DNA of 64,000 nucleotides, taken from assembly GCA_025934485.1 (NCBI GenBank), contig JAICXX010000001.1:1-64000 (forward strand), in the 5' to 3' direction. Made by a program: the position numbers and the translations under genes. Source of the DNA: Chitinophagaceae bacterium (GTDB taxonomy: Bacteria > Bacteroidota > Bacteroidia > Chitinophagales > Chitinophagaceae). The stretch's first letter is position 1. The number at the start of each line of letters is the position of its first letter. A model generated the notes under the pieces. That model worked only from the letters and a program-made list of their open reading frames with translations, searched no databases and was not told where the DNA came from. Positions 1-9,537 of this stretch are shown here, piece by piece.

Positions 1-2
1 GG

Positions 3-137
3 GATGATACCGGGCTTATGACATTGGAAAATTTGCTGAACGAGTGCGAGATGAATCTTTATACACCGTCCTATGACCGCAGGAATATGCAGCAGTTGCT
101 GCGGCAGGCGGAATGGGTGCTGGATAGATTGGCCTGA
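3..137 (+). CDS. C-terminal fragment of a CDS entering from the left edge, function uncertain
   Basis: Open frame from the window edge, ...DDTGLMTLENLLNECEMNLYTPSYDRRNMQQLLRQAEWVLDRLA*, stop TGA at 135-137. Confidence 0.5.
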   Translation, partial: DDTGLMTLENLLNECEMNLYTPSYDRRNMQQLLRQAEWVLDRLA

Positions 138-227
138 CAAATCCGGAGGCTTTGTGGCCGAAGGCCCGACATTAGCCCCGCTCCTTCGCGCCGAAGGCGC
201 GAAAGGCCGAGCGACCAAAAGGCCAGG

Positions 228-929
228 TTACTCGGTGTACTTATACCCAACCCCCCGCACCGAATGAAAATATTTCGGATGCCGGCTATCTTCTTCAAAG
301 TATTTGCGAAAATTCAGCACGAAATTGTCGATGGTTCGGGTGGTCGGATAGACATTGTATCCCCATACCGCCTGCAGGATCTTTTCCCGCGTCACTACTT
401 CGTTGCGGTTCTCGATCAGTAGCTTCAACAGCATCGCCTCCTTTTTGCTGAGCTGGATGCGATCCCCGTCCTTGGTGGTAGCTTCCTGTGCCTTGAAGTC
501 GACAAGATTCTTCCCGAAGCTGTAGACATCCGGGGTGGACTCCTTGTCCTGCATCTTTTTGTTCTTCTCGATGAGCTTTTGAATACGTAACAGGAGCTCT
601 TCCAGATTAAAGGGCTTGGTGAGATAATCATCCGCGCCCTTTTTAAGGCCCAGGACCCTATCCGCGCTGGCATTCTTTGCGCTCAGGATCAGGATGGGAA
701 CGTCGTTGTTCTGAACCCTGATGGTCTCCGTCACGCCGATCCCGTCGACACCGGGCAGCATCACATCGAGGATAATGAGATCGAAGTATTCGCTTTGAAC
801 CGCTTTCAACGCCTGGCTTCCGTCGTAGGCGGAAGTGATCTCATAGCCTTCCAGCTCCAGGTTGAGCTTAAGCGCTTCGTGGAGATTTTCTTCATCTTCG
901 ACCAGCAGTATGGAAATTTTTGAGCTCAT
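228..929 (-). CDS. OmpR/PhoB-family response regulator
   Basis: Receiver domain (ILLVEDEENLHEALKLNLELEGYEI, LIILDVMLPGVDG, TKPFNLEEL) plus winged-helix output (RTIDNFVLNFRKYFE...VRGVGYKY); start set at MSSKISILLVED. Confidence 0.93.
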   Translation of the reverse strand: MSSKISILLVEDEENLHEALKLNLELEGYEITSAYDGSQALKAVQSEYFDLIILDVMLPGVDGIGVTETIRVQNNDVPILILSAKNASADRVLGLKKGADDYLTKPFNLEELLLRIQKLIEKNKKMQDKESTPDVYSFGKNLVDFKAQEATTKDGDRIQLSKKEAMLLKLLIENRNEVVTREKILQAVWGYNVYPTTRTIDNFVLNFRKYFEEDSRHPKYFHSVRGVGYKYTE

Positions 930-944
930 TGCCGCGTCTTGTTT

Positions 945-985
945 TTTCCCGAAAGGGTCACCGGAAAAATAACCCTTTCGGGAAA
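945..985. repeat. 14-bp perfect inverted repeat (tttcccgaaagggt / accctttcgggaaa, 13-nt loop) between the HK and RR genes
   Basis: Read directly: arms 945-958 and 972-985. Confidence 0.85.
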
Positions 986-1017
986 TTCGGCTGATGATTG
1001 CCCTTCGGGCCAAGACC

Positions 1018-1992
1018 CTATCGGGTCTTGAATATAACCGTAAAAATACTCCCAACCGGTGAATTGTCAGCGACTTTTAGCGTCGCCTTATGGTCCTGGG
1101 CTATTTTCAGACAGAGATACAATCCCAGCCCCGTGCCTTTTGTCCGCCGCGTGGCCTCCTGTCCCATCCGGTAGAACTTGCCGAAGATGCGTTTCTTTTC
1201 GTCGTCGGGTATGCCCGGTCCCTGATCCTTTACGGAAAGCAGGACATGACGGCCCTTGTGTTCCAGCTTGACGTCTATGGCGCCTTCACGGGGCGAGTAT
1301 TTGAGGGCATTTTCAACCAGGTTGCTCACCAGCAGCTGCAGGAGAATGACGTCACCCAGGATCGTACAGCCGGGCTCGATGTGTTGCTCCCAGGGCCGGT
1401 CCGGAAAACGATGCCGGAAATCCTGCATCGAAGCCTCCACCAGCCCTGAAAGATCGAGCGACTCCTTCGACTGCACATAGCCGACTCCTTCGAGTTGCGA
1501 GGCGATGAGGATGTTGTTGGCGAGGACGTCGAGCCGGTCCGTCTCCTGGAGGGCTGCCCGGATCATTTTTTGCTGTCGTTGTTCGTCGAGCTTGTGTTTG
1601 CGCAGGGTCTCCAGGTTGAGCTTCGTGACGGCGATGGGTGTCTTGAGCTCGTGGGTGAGGGCCATCATGAAATTCTGCTGTTGCTGCTGAAGCCGGATCT
1701 GCCGTCGCACCTCGCGATAAACGAAACCGGCGCCAAGGAGGAAGGACAGAAGGAAGGTGCTGCCTTCGCCGATGTATTGGGCTGTTTTTTTGTTCTCTTC
1801 TGTGAAGATGGCGTCGTACCTGGTGATGTAATCGGGTGTGTCCATCTTCATCTGCCGGACTTTCAAGGCCGCCATCTGCTGGTTCTGTGTCTCGAGGGCG
1901 ATGAACCACCACACCAGCCCGCTGACGATATACCCCAGCAGGATCCAGTATACGGTAATGGCAACCGCGAGCCGTTTCTTTTTGAACAACAT
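1018..1992 (-). CDS. Membrane sensor histidine kinase, partner of the downstream response regulator
   Basis: Two TM segments, H-box LTHELKTPIAV, N-box LVENALKYS, G-box DQGPGIP and GTGLGLYL. Confidence 0.93.
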   Translation of the reverse strand: MLFKKKRLAVAITVYWILLGYIVSGLVWWFIALETQNQQMAALKVRQMKMDTPDYITRYDAIFTEENKKTAQYIGEGSTFLLSFLLGAGFVYREVRRQIRLQQQQQNFMMALTHELKTPIAVTKLNLETLRKHKLDEQRQQKMIRAALQETDRLDVLANNILIASQLEGVGYVQSKESLDLSGLVEASMQDFRHRFPDRPWEQHIEPGCTILGDVILLQLLVSNLVENALKYSPREGAIDVKLEHKGRHVLLSVKDQGPGIPDDEKKRIFGKFYRMGQEATRRTKGTGLGLYLCLKIAQDHKATLKVADNSPVGSIFTVIFKTR

Positions 1993-2201
1993 AACTTATC
2001 GCGCTTTTGATGCTGCCGGGATCCACGGTGGCCGCTCGCGTTGTTGGAAACGCCGGCTAGGGCGCGAAGCGTCCCGTCCGAAGGATACCCGAGCGCAGCG
2101 AAGGGTACGAACGAGGAGGACCGTGGCGACGCAGGTCCGACGAAGTTCATTAAAGGTTTGCCCGGAAGCGCTATTTTCATTGCAGCGCATTTCGGGCACA
2201 T

Positions 2202-2681
2202 TTATGGTGCCTTTTCGATCCGGACACCGACATCCAGCACATGTTTCAGCGGGTCTTCCCGCATGATCTGTTCCAGCGTGAACGAATAGGTGCCCGGCCG
2301 GCTGAACTTCGTTTCCTGCTGGATCTCGACCCGGTGTTCGAAAATATCGTCCATCCCGCTGCCCAGCCAGCCTTTTTCGTTGGTGGCGAGCAGGAGATCG
2401 TACCGTTCGCTTTTTTGGACGGTATCACCGGGTTGTTTCACCGTCCCCCGGATCCAGATATTGTTGTAGTTATAGGCATCGGTATGCCGCAGGACCAGGT
2501 AGATATTGTAACGGTTGCTGGTATCGGCCGGATCGATGGTAAAATTAATGGTAGGCCGGAAATTGCTCGCCCATTGTTGATCCGGGAGGACAATATCCTT
2601 TTCGAAAACGCCGGAGGGTGGGGTGCAGGCCAGCCAGTTAATGGAAGAGGCAAAAAACAGGAATATGAAGAGGTTTTTCAT
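2202..2681 (-). CDS. gldH: Gliding motility lipoprotein GldH
   Basis: Lipoprotein signal (FFASSINWLAC) and GldH-like body (NYNNIWIRGTVKQPGDT, GSGMDDIFEHRVEI, FTLEQIMREDPLKHVLDVGVRIEK). Confidence 0.85.
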   Translation of the reverse strand: MKNLFIFLFFASSINWLACTPPSGVFEKDIVLPDQQWASNFRPTINFTIDPADTSNRYNIYLVLRHTDAYNYNNIWIRGTVKQPGDTVQKSERYDLLLATNEKGWLGSGMDDIFEHRVEIQQETKFSRPGTYSFTLEQIMREDPLKHVLDVGVRIEKAP

Positions 2682-2771
2682 GTCGAGTCTAATGATTTTC
2701 AAAGGAGACATGCAGTCGCTGCGCTCGTGTCATCAATACAAAATTAAACGCATTTTGCGTACTCCATATTA

Positions 2772-3647
2772 TTATAATACATTCAAAACCTGTTCCTTCG
2801 CCTTTTCGAGTTCGTCTTTCATCAGGACTACGCATTGCTGGATCGTCGAATCATAGGCTTTCGAGCCCGTAGTATTGATCTCTCTTCCGACCTCCTGGAG
2901 GATAAACGACAGCTTTTTACCCTTGCCTTCTTCCTGTGCCCTGAGAATGGACCGGAAATAGTCGCAGTGGTTCTTCAACCGGACCTGCTCTTCGCTGATG
3001 TCGATCTTCTCGATATAATAGATCAGTTCCTGTTCCATCCGGTTTGGATCGTAATTTTCCTTCCCCACATGTTCTTCCAGCAGTTTACGCAGACCTTCGC
3101 GGATCTTTTGTTGACGCATGGGTTCCAGCTTGACGACCTCTGCCTGATATTTCTCGATATTGTTAATGCGCAGTTGCAAATCCGCTTCCAATGAAGCGCC
3201 TTCATTTAACCGATGTGCATCCAGGTCTTCGATCGCCGCCAGGATCACCTTTTCGAATTCCTTGTATTCCTGATCGGTAAGGGTGTCGCCGGTGGGGGTG
3301 ATGACTTCGGGTAATTTTACCAGGGTGCTGAGGATATTTGAAGGATCGAGATTCAGCTCCGAGGAGAGATCGGCGAGGGCCCGGTAATAGGCTTTCGCCA
3401 GGTCGGTATTGATGCTTACCGGCTTTGCATTGCCCGTTCCTTTGAGGCTGATGGTGCAATCCAACGAACCGCGACCCAGTTTTTCAGAGATAAGTTTCCG
3501 GATAGAGAATTCGAAGGGTTTCAGAAAACCGGGCAGCTTCAGTTGTAGCTCGAATTGTTTTCCATTCAGGGATTTGATGTCTACCTGAAAGGTCTTGTCT
3601 CCTACAGCTTGTTCGGCACGACCGAAGCCGGTCATCGATTTGAGCAT
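2772..3647 (-). CDS. YicC family endoribonuclease-like protein
   Basis: MLKSMTGFGRAE N-terminus, and C-terminus LSFILQEVGREINTTGSKAYD. Confidence 0.93.
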   Translation of the reverse strand: MLKSMTGFGRAEQAVGDKTFQVDIKSLNGKQFELQLKLPGFLKPFEFSIRKLISEKLGRGSLDCTISLKGTGNAKPVSINTDLAKAYYRALADLSSELNLDPSNILSTLVKLPEVITPTGDTLTDQEYKEFEKVILAAIEDLDAHRLNEGASLEADLQLRINNIEKYQAEVVKLEPMRQQKIREGLRKLLEEHVGKENYDPNRMEQELIYYIEKIDISEEQVRLKNHCDYFRSILRAQEEGKGKKLSFILQEVGREINTTGSKAYDSTIQQCVVLMKDELEKAKEQVLNVL

Positions 3648-3707
3648 AATATCAATGTTTTAGATTTACGCCTTTGGACTGTTGTCAAAGGCTTGTTCGG
3701 CTACAAT

Positions 3708-4304
3708 TTAGTGATTCCTTTCCGCAAACAGCATAGAATACATCTCCTTCCTGTTCGGTGAACGCATTTCACCCGGCTTTAACCCTGCAAGCTCGAGCTT
3801 TTCTATACGGTGCCGGAGCAACCTCAGGGTCGGGAAGCCTGCCTGAGCCGTCATCTTTCGGACCTGACGGTTCTTTCCTTCCGTGAGTATCATCCGTATC
3901 CATGTCGTGGGAATGTTCGCGCGATAGCGAATGGGTGGATGTCTGTCGGGAACTGCCGGGGGCGTTTCGAAAAGTTGTACGATACAGCGTTTGGTCCGGT
4001 AAGGCTTGCCGTCCACGGTGATGGTGACGCCGGCCTCCAATGTCCGGATCGCTTCGGGGGTGATCGCGCCGTCCACCTGCACCCAATATTCCCGCTCGTG
4101 TGCGAACCGGGGGTTCAGCAACCGGTGATTGAGTGCCGTGTCATTGGTGAGGATCAGCAATCCTTCGCTATCGAAATCCAGCCGGCCAACGGGATAAACG
4201 TCGCCGGGAACGGGGAAGAAATCCTTGAGCGTTTGCTTTCCTTCCTGCGAGGTGAACTGCGAAAGAACCTGGAATGGTTTGTATACAACGTAGTATTGGT
4301 GCAT
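3708..4304 (-). CDS. 23S rRNA pseudouridine synthase, RluE/RsuA family
   Basis: VYPVGRLDFDSEGLLILTND and ILTEGKNRQVRKMTAQAGFPTLRLLR motifs. Confidence 0.9.
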   Translation of the reverse strand: MHQYYVVYKPFQVLSQFTSQEGKQTLKDFFPVPGDVYPVGRLDFDSEGLLILTNDTALNHRLLNPRFAHEREYWVQVDGAITPEAIRTLEAGVTITVDGKPYRTKRCIVQLFETPPAVPDRHPPIRYRANIPTTWIRMILTEGKNRQVRKMTAQAGFPTLRLLRHRIEKLELAGLKPGEMRSPNRKEMYSMLFAERNH

Positions 4305-4375
4305 GTTTGCGGCGAATGGATGCTAGTAACGTTTGCGTGAATTTGCATTTTGGCTGTTCGTCATTAGCCAACGAA

Positions 4376-4400
4376 AAAGCCCGGTGCGAAACCGGGCTTT
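4376..4400. terminator. Stem-loop AAAGCCCGGT-gcgaa-ACCGGGCTTT, terminator-like on the minus strand
   Basis: 10-bp perfect stem; T-run on the minus strand side. Confidence 0.6.
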
Positions 4401-4552
4401 AATATATGGATGGGTTAGTAAGTACCGGGAAATAAATTTCCCTACACAATATTAAAAATAATTTTCTCTATTTAAAAAAGTTTTCCAATAAATTTTATTC
4501 ACATTTTTTTTTAAGCTGTGGAAAATGGTCACGTTTCACCGCGCTACCAGCC

Positions 4553-4560
4553 TACCTTTG
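4553..4560 (+). promoter_or_regulatory. Putative Bacteroidota -7 element TACCTTTG upstream of the LpxD-like gene
   Basis: Matches TAnnTTTG consensus 16 nt upstream of the preferred ATG at 4576; no convincing -33 TTTG seen. Confidence 0.4.
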
Positions 4561-4575
4561 CGCAAAATCTTCACT

Positions 4576-5559
4576 ATGCGTTTTCCTACTCCCGTATCCA
4601 TCGAGTGGTTCGCCGAGTTTCTCGGCGCCGAATTGATAGGTGATCGAAATGGTCAGGCCACCGGCATCAACGAGATCCATAAAGTCGAAAAAGGAGACCT
4701 CGTTTTCGTCGACCATCCGAAATATTACGATACCTGTATTCAGAGCGCCGCCACCTTCATCATCATCAACAAAGCCGTGGAGGTCCCTACAGGCAAGGCT
4801 TTGCTGGTAGTCGACCAGCCATTCGAAGCCTATCTCAAGATCGTAAGACACTTCCGTCCGTTCGAACCGGCGACGAAGATGATTAGCGATACCGCACTGA
4901 TCGGAGCGGGTTCTTATCTCTATCCCGGCGTCTTCGTAGGCCATCATACGACCATCGGCAGGAACTGTGTCATCTATCCCAATGTCACCATCCTCGACCA
5001 CTGTGTCATCGGCGACAATGTCATCATCCAGGCCGGCACCGTGATCGGGTCGGACGCCTTCTACTATAACACCAAAAAGGATCGCGCCGTCTGGTATAAA
5101 AAGATGGAAAGCTGTGGCCGGGTGGTGATCGAAGACGACGTCGAGATCGGTGCAGGCTGTACCATCGACCGGGGGGTGAGCGGCGACACCGTGATCGGCC
5201 GGGGAACCAAGATGGACAACATGATCCATGTCGGTCATGATTCCGTCACCGGTAAAAACTGCCTGTTCGCCGCGCAAGTCGGCATTGCGGGCGCAGTGGA
5301 GATAGGTAACGGCGTCATTTTATGGGGGCAGGTTGGGGTGAACAAGACCCTGACCATCGGCGACAACGCCGTCGTACTTGCGCAAAGCGGGGTGCCCGGC
5401 GACCTGGAAAGCGGTAAGGTCTATTTTGGGACTCCCGCCGACGATGCCAGCATCAAAAAGAGAGAGTTGGTGTGGATCAAACGCATTCCCGAGATCTGGG
5501 AAATGTGCAAAAGATTCGGCGGCCAACCGGAGGGTTCCCGAGCGAAGCGAAAGGAATGA
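4576..5559 (+). CDS. LpxD-like UDP-3-O-acylglucosamine N-acyltransferase
   Basis: Hexapeptide-repeat left-handed beta helix (YPGVFVGHHTTIGRNCVIYPNVTILDHCVIGDNVIIQAGTVIGSDAF), DRGVSGDTVIGRGTKMDN. Confidence 0.85.
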   Translation: MRFPTPVSIEWFAEFLGAELIGDRNGQATGINEIHKVEKGDLVFVDHPKYYDTCIQSAATFIIINKAVEVPTGKALLVVDQPFEAYLKIVRHFRPFEPATKMISDTALIGAGSYLYPGVFVGHHTTIGRNCVIYPNVTILDHCVIGDNVIIQAGTVIGSDAFYYNTKKDRAVWYKKMESCGRVVIEDDVEIGAGCTIDRGVSGDTVIGRGTKMDNMIHVGHDSVTGKNCLFAAQVGIAGAVEIGNGVILWGQVGVNKTLTIGDNAVVLAQSGVPGDLESGKVYFGTPADDASIKKRELVWIKRIPEIWEMCKRFGGQPEGSRAKRKE

Positions 5560-5704
5560 ACGAGGTTCGCACCGGTGGTGCGTCACGAAGGCCTCGAAGC
5601 TCCGACGAAGTTCCATTAGCCCGGCTAGCGCCGAAGGCGCGGTGCATCCTTGCGACGAGCTACACGCAAAGCACCGTCGGCTCGCAAGGCCGGCCAAGTG
5701 TGTT

Positions 5705-6859
5705 TTACTGTCCGGGATTGTAGTCGTAGGGCACGACCTCCGCCAGCTTTTTCCAGGACCAGTAACCGATATTCGTCACATCGCTCTGATCGTAGAAATA
5801 TCCATTCTCTTCGATAACAAACCCATTCTGGATGTCCATCGCGGAGATCTCCACCGCCGTATTCAGCGGAAACTTATTCTGGATGAGATATTTTTTATCG
5901 GGGTTCTGGGCGGTGTAGCTTACCCGCAGCCTTCCCTGGATATTGATGTCCACTCCACTGCTGTCACGGGAGTAGATGGAGGAATCATAGGGATTTCGGA
6001 TCTTATGCATCTTGCTGCTGCCACTATCGGCCGTTTCCAGCACGAATCCTTCATCATCGAGCGTACTGTCGTACCAGCTGCGGACAAAGTGAAGCCGGGA
6101 GCCGGCATAGGCATATAGCCGGTTCTGTTTCCAGGTCTGCTGTTGATCCGGCGTACCTTGCATCTCCTCGAACAGGGGGTAGCCCGTATAGCTGCTGATA
6201 TTGTCGTTGTAGTAATAGACAAAAGAGTCCAGCTGATAGGTTATCTTATATCCCAGCGCGTTGTTGGTGATGTGCAGCATGTCCGTGGCCTTGATCCGTA
6301 ACTTGTTCCGCTTTTTGTAAAAATAGAAATGCACGGCATCTTTGTTTTCCAGGACGCATTGCGCCGCATTGGGTGTGGTGCCGATGAAATTGTCGAGGAA
6401 GAACTGGCCATACTTCGACCACCCGTCCCCGACCTCGAGGCTACCGGTGACCACTGCCTGCTCCAGCGCCTTGTCCTGCGGTTTCAGCCGGACGCGGAGG
6501 GTGTCGTCGGGACGATGGTCTTTACCGATGCGGATCGATTGCGTTTCATAACCGGTAAAGGAGATGATGAGGTCGTATCCGCCGTTTGGCAAACGAAGAT
6601 GAAAATAGCCGGAATCTTTCGATATCGCACCTATGGTGGTGTTTTGCGCAAAAACCGAAGCGTTGTTGAGCGGCGCGCCGGTGGCGGAGTCGCGGACTTG
6701 TCCGTTTATCGGAAATGTTTTTTCCTGGGAAAAGCCGGCGCCGGCGAAAAAGAAAACGGGGATGAAAAGCAGGATCAGCTGTTTGACCCGGAGTTTAAGT
6801 CTTTTAATTGGTCGGGTCGAACCTCGCGAGGATGAATGATCGGTCGTGCTCGGTTTCAT
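5705..6859 (-). CDS. Carboxypeptidase-like regulatory-domain (CarboxypepD_reg) protein
   Basis: INGQVRDSATGAPLNNASVFAQNTTIGAISKDSGYFHLRLPNGGYDLIISFTGYE. Confidence 0.85.
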   Translation of the reverse strand: MKPSTTDHSSSRGSTRPIKRLKLRVKQLILLFIPVFFFAGAGFSQEKTFPINGQVRDSATGAPLNNASVFAQNTTIGAISKDSGYFHLRLPNGGYDLIISFTGYETQSIRIGKDHRPDDTLRVRLKPQDKALEQAVVTGSLEVGDGWSKYGQFFLDNFIGTTPNAAQCVLENKDAVHFYFYKKRNKLRIKATDMLHITNNALGYKITYQLDSFVYYYNDNISSYTGYPLFEEMQGTPDQQQTWKQNRLYAYAGSRLHFVRSWYDSTLDDEGFVLETADSGSSKMHKIRNPYDSSIYSRDSSGVDINIQGRLRVSYTAQNPDKKYLIQNKFPLNTAVEISAMDIQNGFVIEENGYFYDQSDVTNIGYWSWKKLAEVVPYDYNPGQ

Positions 6860-6904
6860 TGGATATCGTTTTGAGTTGGTAAGATAGACAAAATTTAGGA
6901 TCGG

Positions 6905-7939
6905 TCACAACGCCGCCACGGGCCGCCCTTGCCGCAAATACGTGTTGCACGCTTCCCGGATGGTCTCTTCAAGCGGGGTGAATCTAAAGTCCGGCATTTG
7001 TGCCAACAGCTTACTGCTGTCGAAATAGGTGCTGCTCCGGGCGACACGTGCGCTTTCTCGGGTCAGCATGCCCGGCCGTCCGGAGAAAAGGCTTTTCAGA
7101 CGGGCTGTACGCCAGGCGATGCCCGCAATAAACGGCGTAGCTTCCCGCGACGGCGGTCGTTTCCCGAAACCCGCGGCAATGGTTTCGAAAAGGCGCCGGA
7201 ATGTCCAGTTGTCGCCATTGAGGATATATCGCTCGCCGCTGATATCGCTTTCCAGCAGACTGACCACGGCTCTAGCTGTATCCGTGACATCTACGAACCC
7301 GTTCACGCCTTCCGTATACCAGGGAAATTCGTTGTAAGCACTGCGAAAAAGCGTGCAGCTCGAGCTGTTCCAGTCCCCGAAGCCCAGGATCGTGCTGGGG
7401 TTGACGACAACGGCCTGCAGCCCTTCGCCCATGCCCCGCCAAACCTCTACCTCGCCGCGAAATTTGCTGATGGCATAGTTTGTGTTGTATTTGCTTTCCT
7501 CCCAGACCTTGGTTTCGGTAACCGTCTCGCCCTGTCCCGTACGCCCCAGCGCCGCCACCGAGCTCACATGAATGAGCCGCGGGACAGTCGTTGTCAACGC
7601 AGCATTGACGACATTGGCCGTTCCTTCTACGTTGACACGGAACATCTCGCTCTGGTCCTTACCGGCAAAAGAAACTTTCGCCGCCGCATGAATGACCCCA
7701 TCCACCCCTTCCATGGCCTCTTCGAGTCCTATGACATCGAGGACGTCGCCTATGACCCAATCGACTTGCTGTAAAATGCCGGCAGGAATAAAAGCCGGCA
7801 GGATATTGTTCCGGCGGATCGCCCTGACGGCATAGCCTTTCCCTACCAGTTCCCGGATGACATAAGCGCCGAGAAAACCCGTCCCCCCGGTAACCAGAAC
7901 CGTTCGCCTTGTAGCCGGAGTCGTGTTAAGATTGTTCAT
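6905..7939 (-). CDS. NAD-dependent epimerase/dehydratase family protein (extended SDR)
   Basis: TGGTGFLGAYVIREL Rossmann motif; YAISKFRGE catalytic YxxxK. Confidence 0.92.
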   Translation of the reverse strand: MNNLNTTPATRRTVLVTGGTGFLGAYVIRELVGKGYAVRAIRRNNILPAFIPAGILQQVDWVIGDVLDVIGLEEAMEGVDGVIHAAAKVSFAGKDQSEMFRVNVEGTANVVNAALTTTVPRLIHVSSVAALGRTGQGETVTETKVWEESKYNTNYAISKFRGEVEVWRGMGEGLQAVVVNPSTILGFGDWNSSSCTLFRSAYNEFPWYTEGVNGFVDVTDTARAVVSLLESDISGERYILNGDNWTFRRLFETIAAGFGKRPPSREATPFIAGIAWRTARLKSLFSGRPGMLTRESARVARSSTYFDSSKLLAQMPDFRFTPLEETIREACNTYLRQGRPVAAL

Positions 7940-8777
7940 ACCTATAATATCCTTTTCCTGTCTTTCGACCCAATGCGCCTTCCTTTACTTTTTGCTCCTG
8001 AAGAGACGATGGACGCAGCCTGAGTGGCCTGCCCATGGCTTCGTATACCGAGCAGCTAACGGTAAAATTGATATCATTGCCGATGAGATCCATCAGCCGG
8101 AACGGACCCATCTTGAAACCCGCGGCTTCCATGAGCGTGTCGACGGTCCCGATGTCCGCTAATCCCTGTTCCACCAGGCGCAACGCTTCCAGATAATAAG
8201 GCCGGGCCACATGATTCACGATAAAACCGGGCGAGTCCCGGCAAACCACCGGCGTCTTCCCCATTTGCAAGGCCACGGCTACCACCGTTTGGGCCACCGC
8301 AGGCGAGGTCTTCGCCGTTGTGACGACCTCCACCAGCTTCATCAGCGGGGCGGGATTGAAGAAATGCATGCCTACGAATCTATCCGGCCGGGGGATGGCT
8401 GCGGCGAGTTCGGTGAGGGAAAGACTCGACGTATTGGATGCGAATATCGTATCGGGGGAGTTCAGCTCAGCGAGCTGCCTGAAGACACCCGTTTTTACTT
8501 CGGGGCGCTCGACGATGGCTTCGATGATCAGGTCGGCTATGCAATCTGCGATAGCGGTGGAATAACGGAGCCGGCTTGTCGCGGCCTGCTGCGCGTCGGA
8601 TGTAAGCCTGCCCTTTTCCCTCAGCGTTTGCAGACTTTTTTCGATGGCCACGCGCCCTTTTTCCACCATGTTCGCATCGACGTCATACAGCAGCGTGCTG
8701 TATCCGCCCATGGCGGCAACCTGGGCGATTCCACTGCCCATTGTGCCTGCCCCGCAAACGACGATTGTATTTATCAT
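7926..8777 (-). CDS. 3-hydroxyacyl-CoA (3-hydroxybutyryl-CoA) dehydrogenase
   Basis: VVCGAGTMGSGIAQVAA, GMHFFNPAPLMKLVEVV, SPGFIVNHVARPYYLEALRLVEQG; overlaps the downstream SDR by 14 nt. Confidence 0.93.
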   Translation of the reverse strand: MINTIVVCGAGTMGSGIAQVAAMGGYSTLLYDVDANMVEKGRVAIEKSLQTLREKGRLTSDAQQAATSRLRYSTAIADCIADLIIEAIVERPEVKTGVFRQLAELNSPDTIFASNTSSLSLTELAAAIPRPDRFVGMHFFNPAPLMKLVEVVTTAKTSPAVAQTVVAVALQMGKTPVVCRDSPGFIVNHVARPYYLEALRLVEQGLADIGTVDTLMEAAGFKMGPFRLMDLIGNDINFTVSCSVYEAMGRPLRLRPSSLQEQKVKEGALGRKTGKGYYRYEQS

Positions 8778-8862
8778 TTTATTCAATGAAATATTATATT
8801 AACTTCTACTTTTGTCATAAAAGGGCTAAATTGTTAATACCTCAATTGAGGACATTTTCCAT

Positions 8863-9537
8863 ATGGGCACAATGATAAAGAAAAAACCATCATTGGGAAT
8901 TGGTTTGTACACGATTCCTGATGTTGCAAATATCCTGAATTTGGACGGTAATCTTGTCCAAAGATGGTTGCGGGAGTACTGGGGCAATCGATTTAGCGTC
9001 GGGCAGGATATCCTTTCGTCTTGGGGTAAAGGCAGGGATAAAGCGGTACATTTTTTCACTTTAATCGAGTTTTACGTCTTTTATCAACTCAGGAAACAGG
9101 GGGTAAGTGCCCAAAATATCGCAAAATCCCATGAAATTATTCGCCAGGAACTAGACAACGCCTTCCCATTTGCCAATGCAATCATTCTTACCGATGGGAA
9201 AAAGATATTTTACTCAAAAGACGGCGATTTGATCATTAATGCGGACAAGTCAAAGCAAATCAACTTTAAGTCAATTATCGAAGAGTTTTGCCATAAGATT
9301 GATTTCGGAAAAGACGCGTATGCACTCAGGTATTGGCCGTTGGGAAAGGAAAAGAATATAGTTGTTGATCCTCACCATCAGCTCGGTCAGCCTACGGTCA
9401 AAAACACGAACATTCTTGCCGAAACACTTTACAGCATGTATACATCAGGGGAAAAAATAAGCTTTATTTCTTCTCTTTATGATGTTTCGGAAAATGATGT
9501 CAAGGCCTCTATTGAATTTTTTAAGAAAGCTGCCTGA
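8863..9537 (+). CDS. HTH plus DUF433-domain protein, putative antitoxin
   Basis: MerR-like N-terminus (YTIPDVANILNLDGNLVQRWLREYW) and DUF433-like C-terminus (IVVDPHHQLGQPTVKNTNILAETLYSMYTSGEKISFISSLYDVSENDVKASIEFF). Confidence 0.75.
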   Translation: MGTMIKKKPSLGIGLYTIPDVANILNLDGNLVQRWLREYWGNRFSVGQDILSSWGKGRDKAVHFFTLIEFYVFYQLRKQGVSAQNIAKSHEIIRQELDNAFPFANAIILTDGKKIFYSKDGDLIINADKSKQINFKSIIEEFCHKIDFGKDAYALRYWPLGKEKNIVVDPHHQLGQPTVKNTNILAETLYSMYTSGEKISFISSLYDVSENDVKASIEFFKKAA

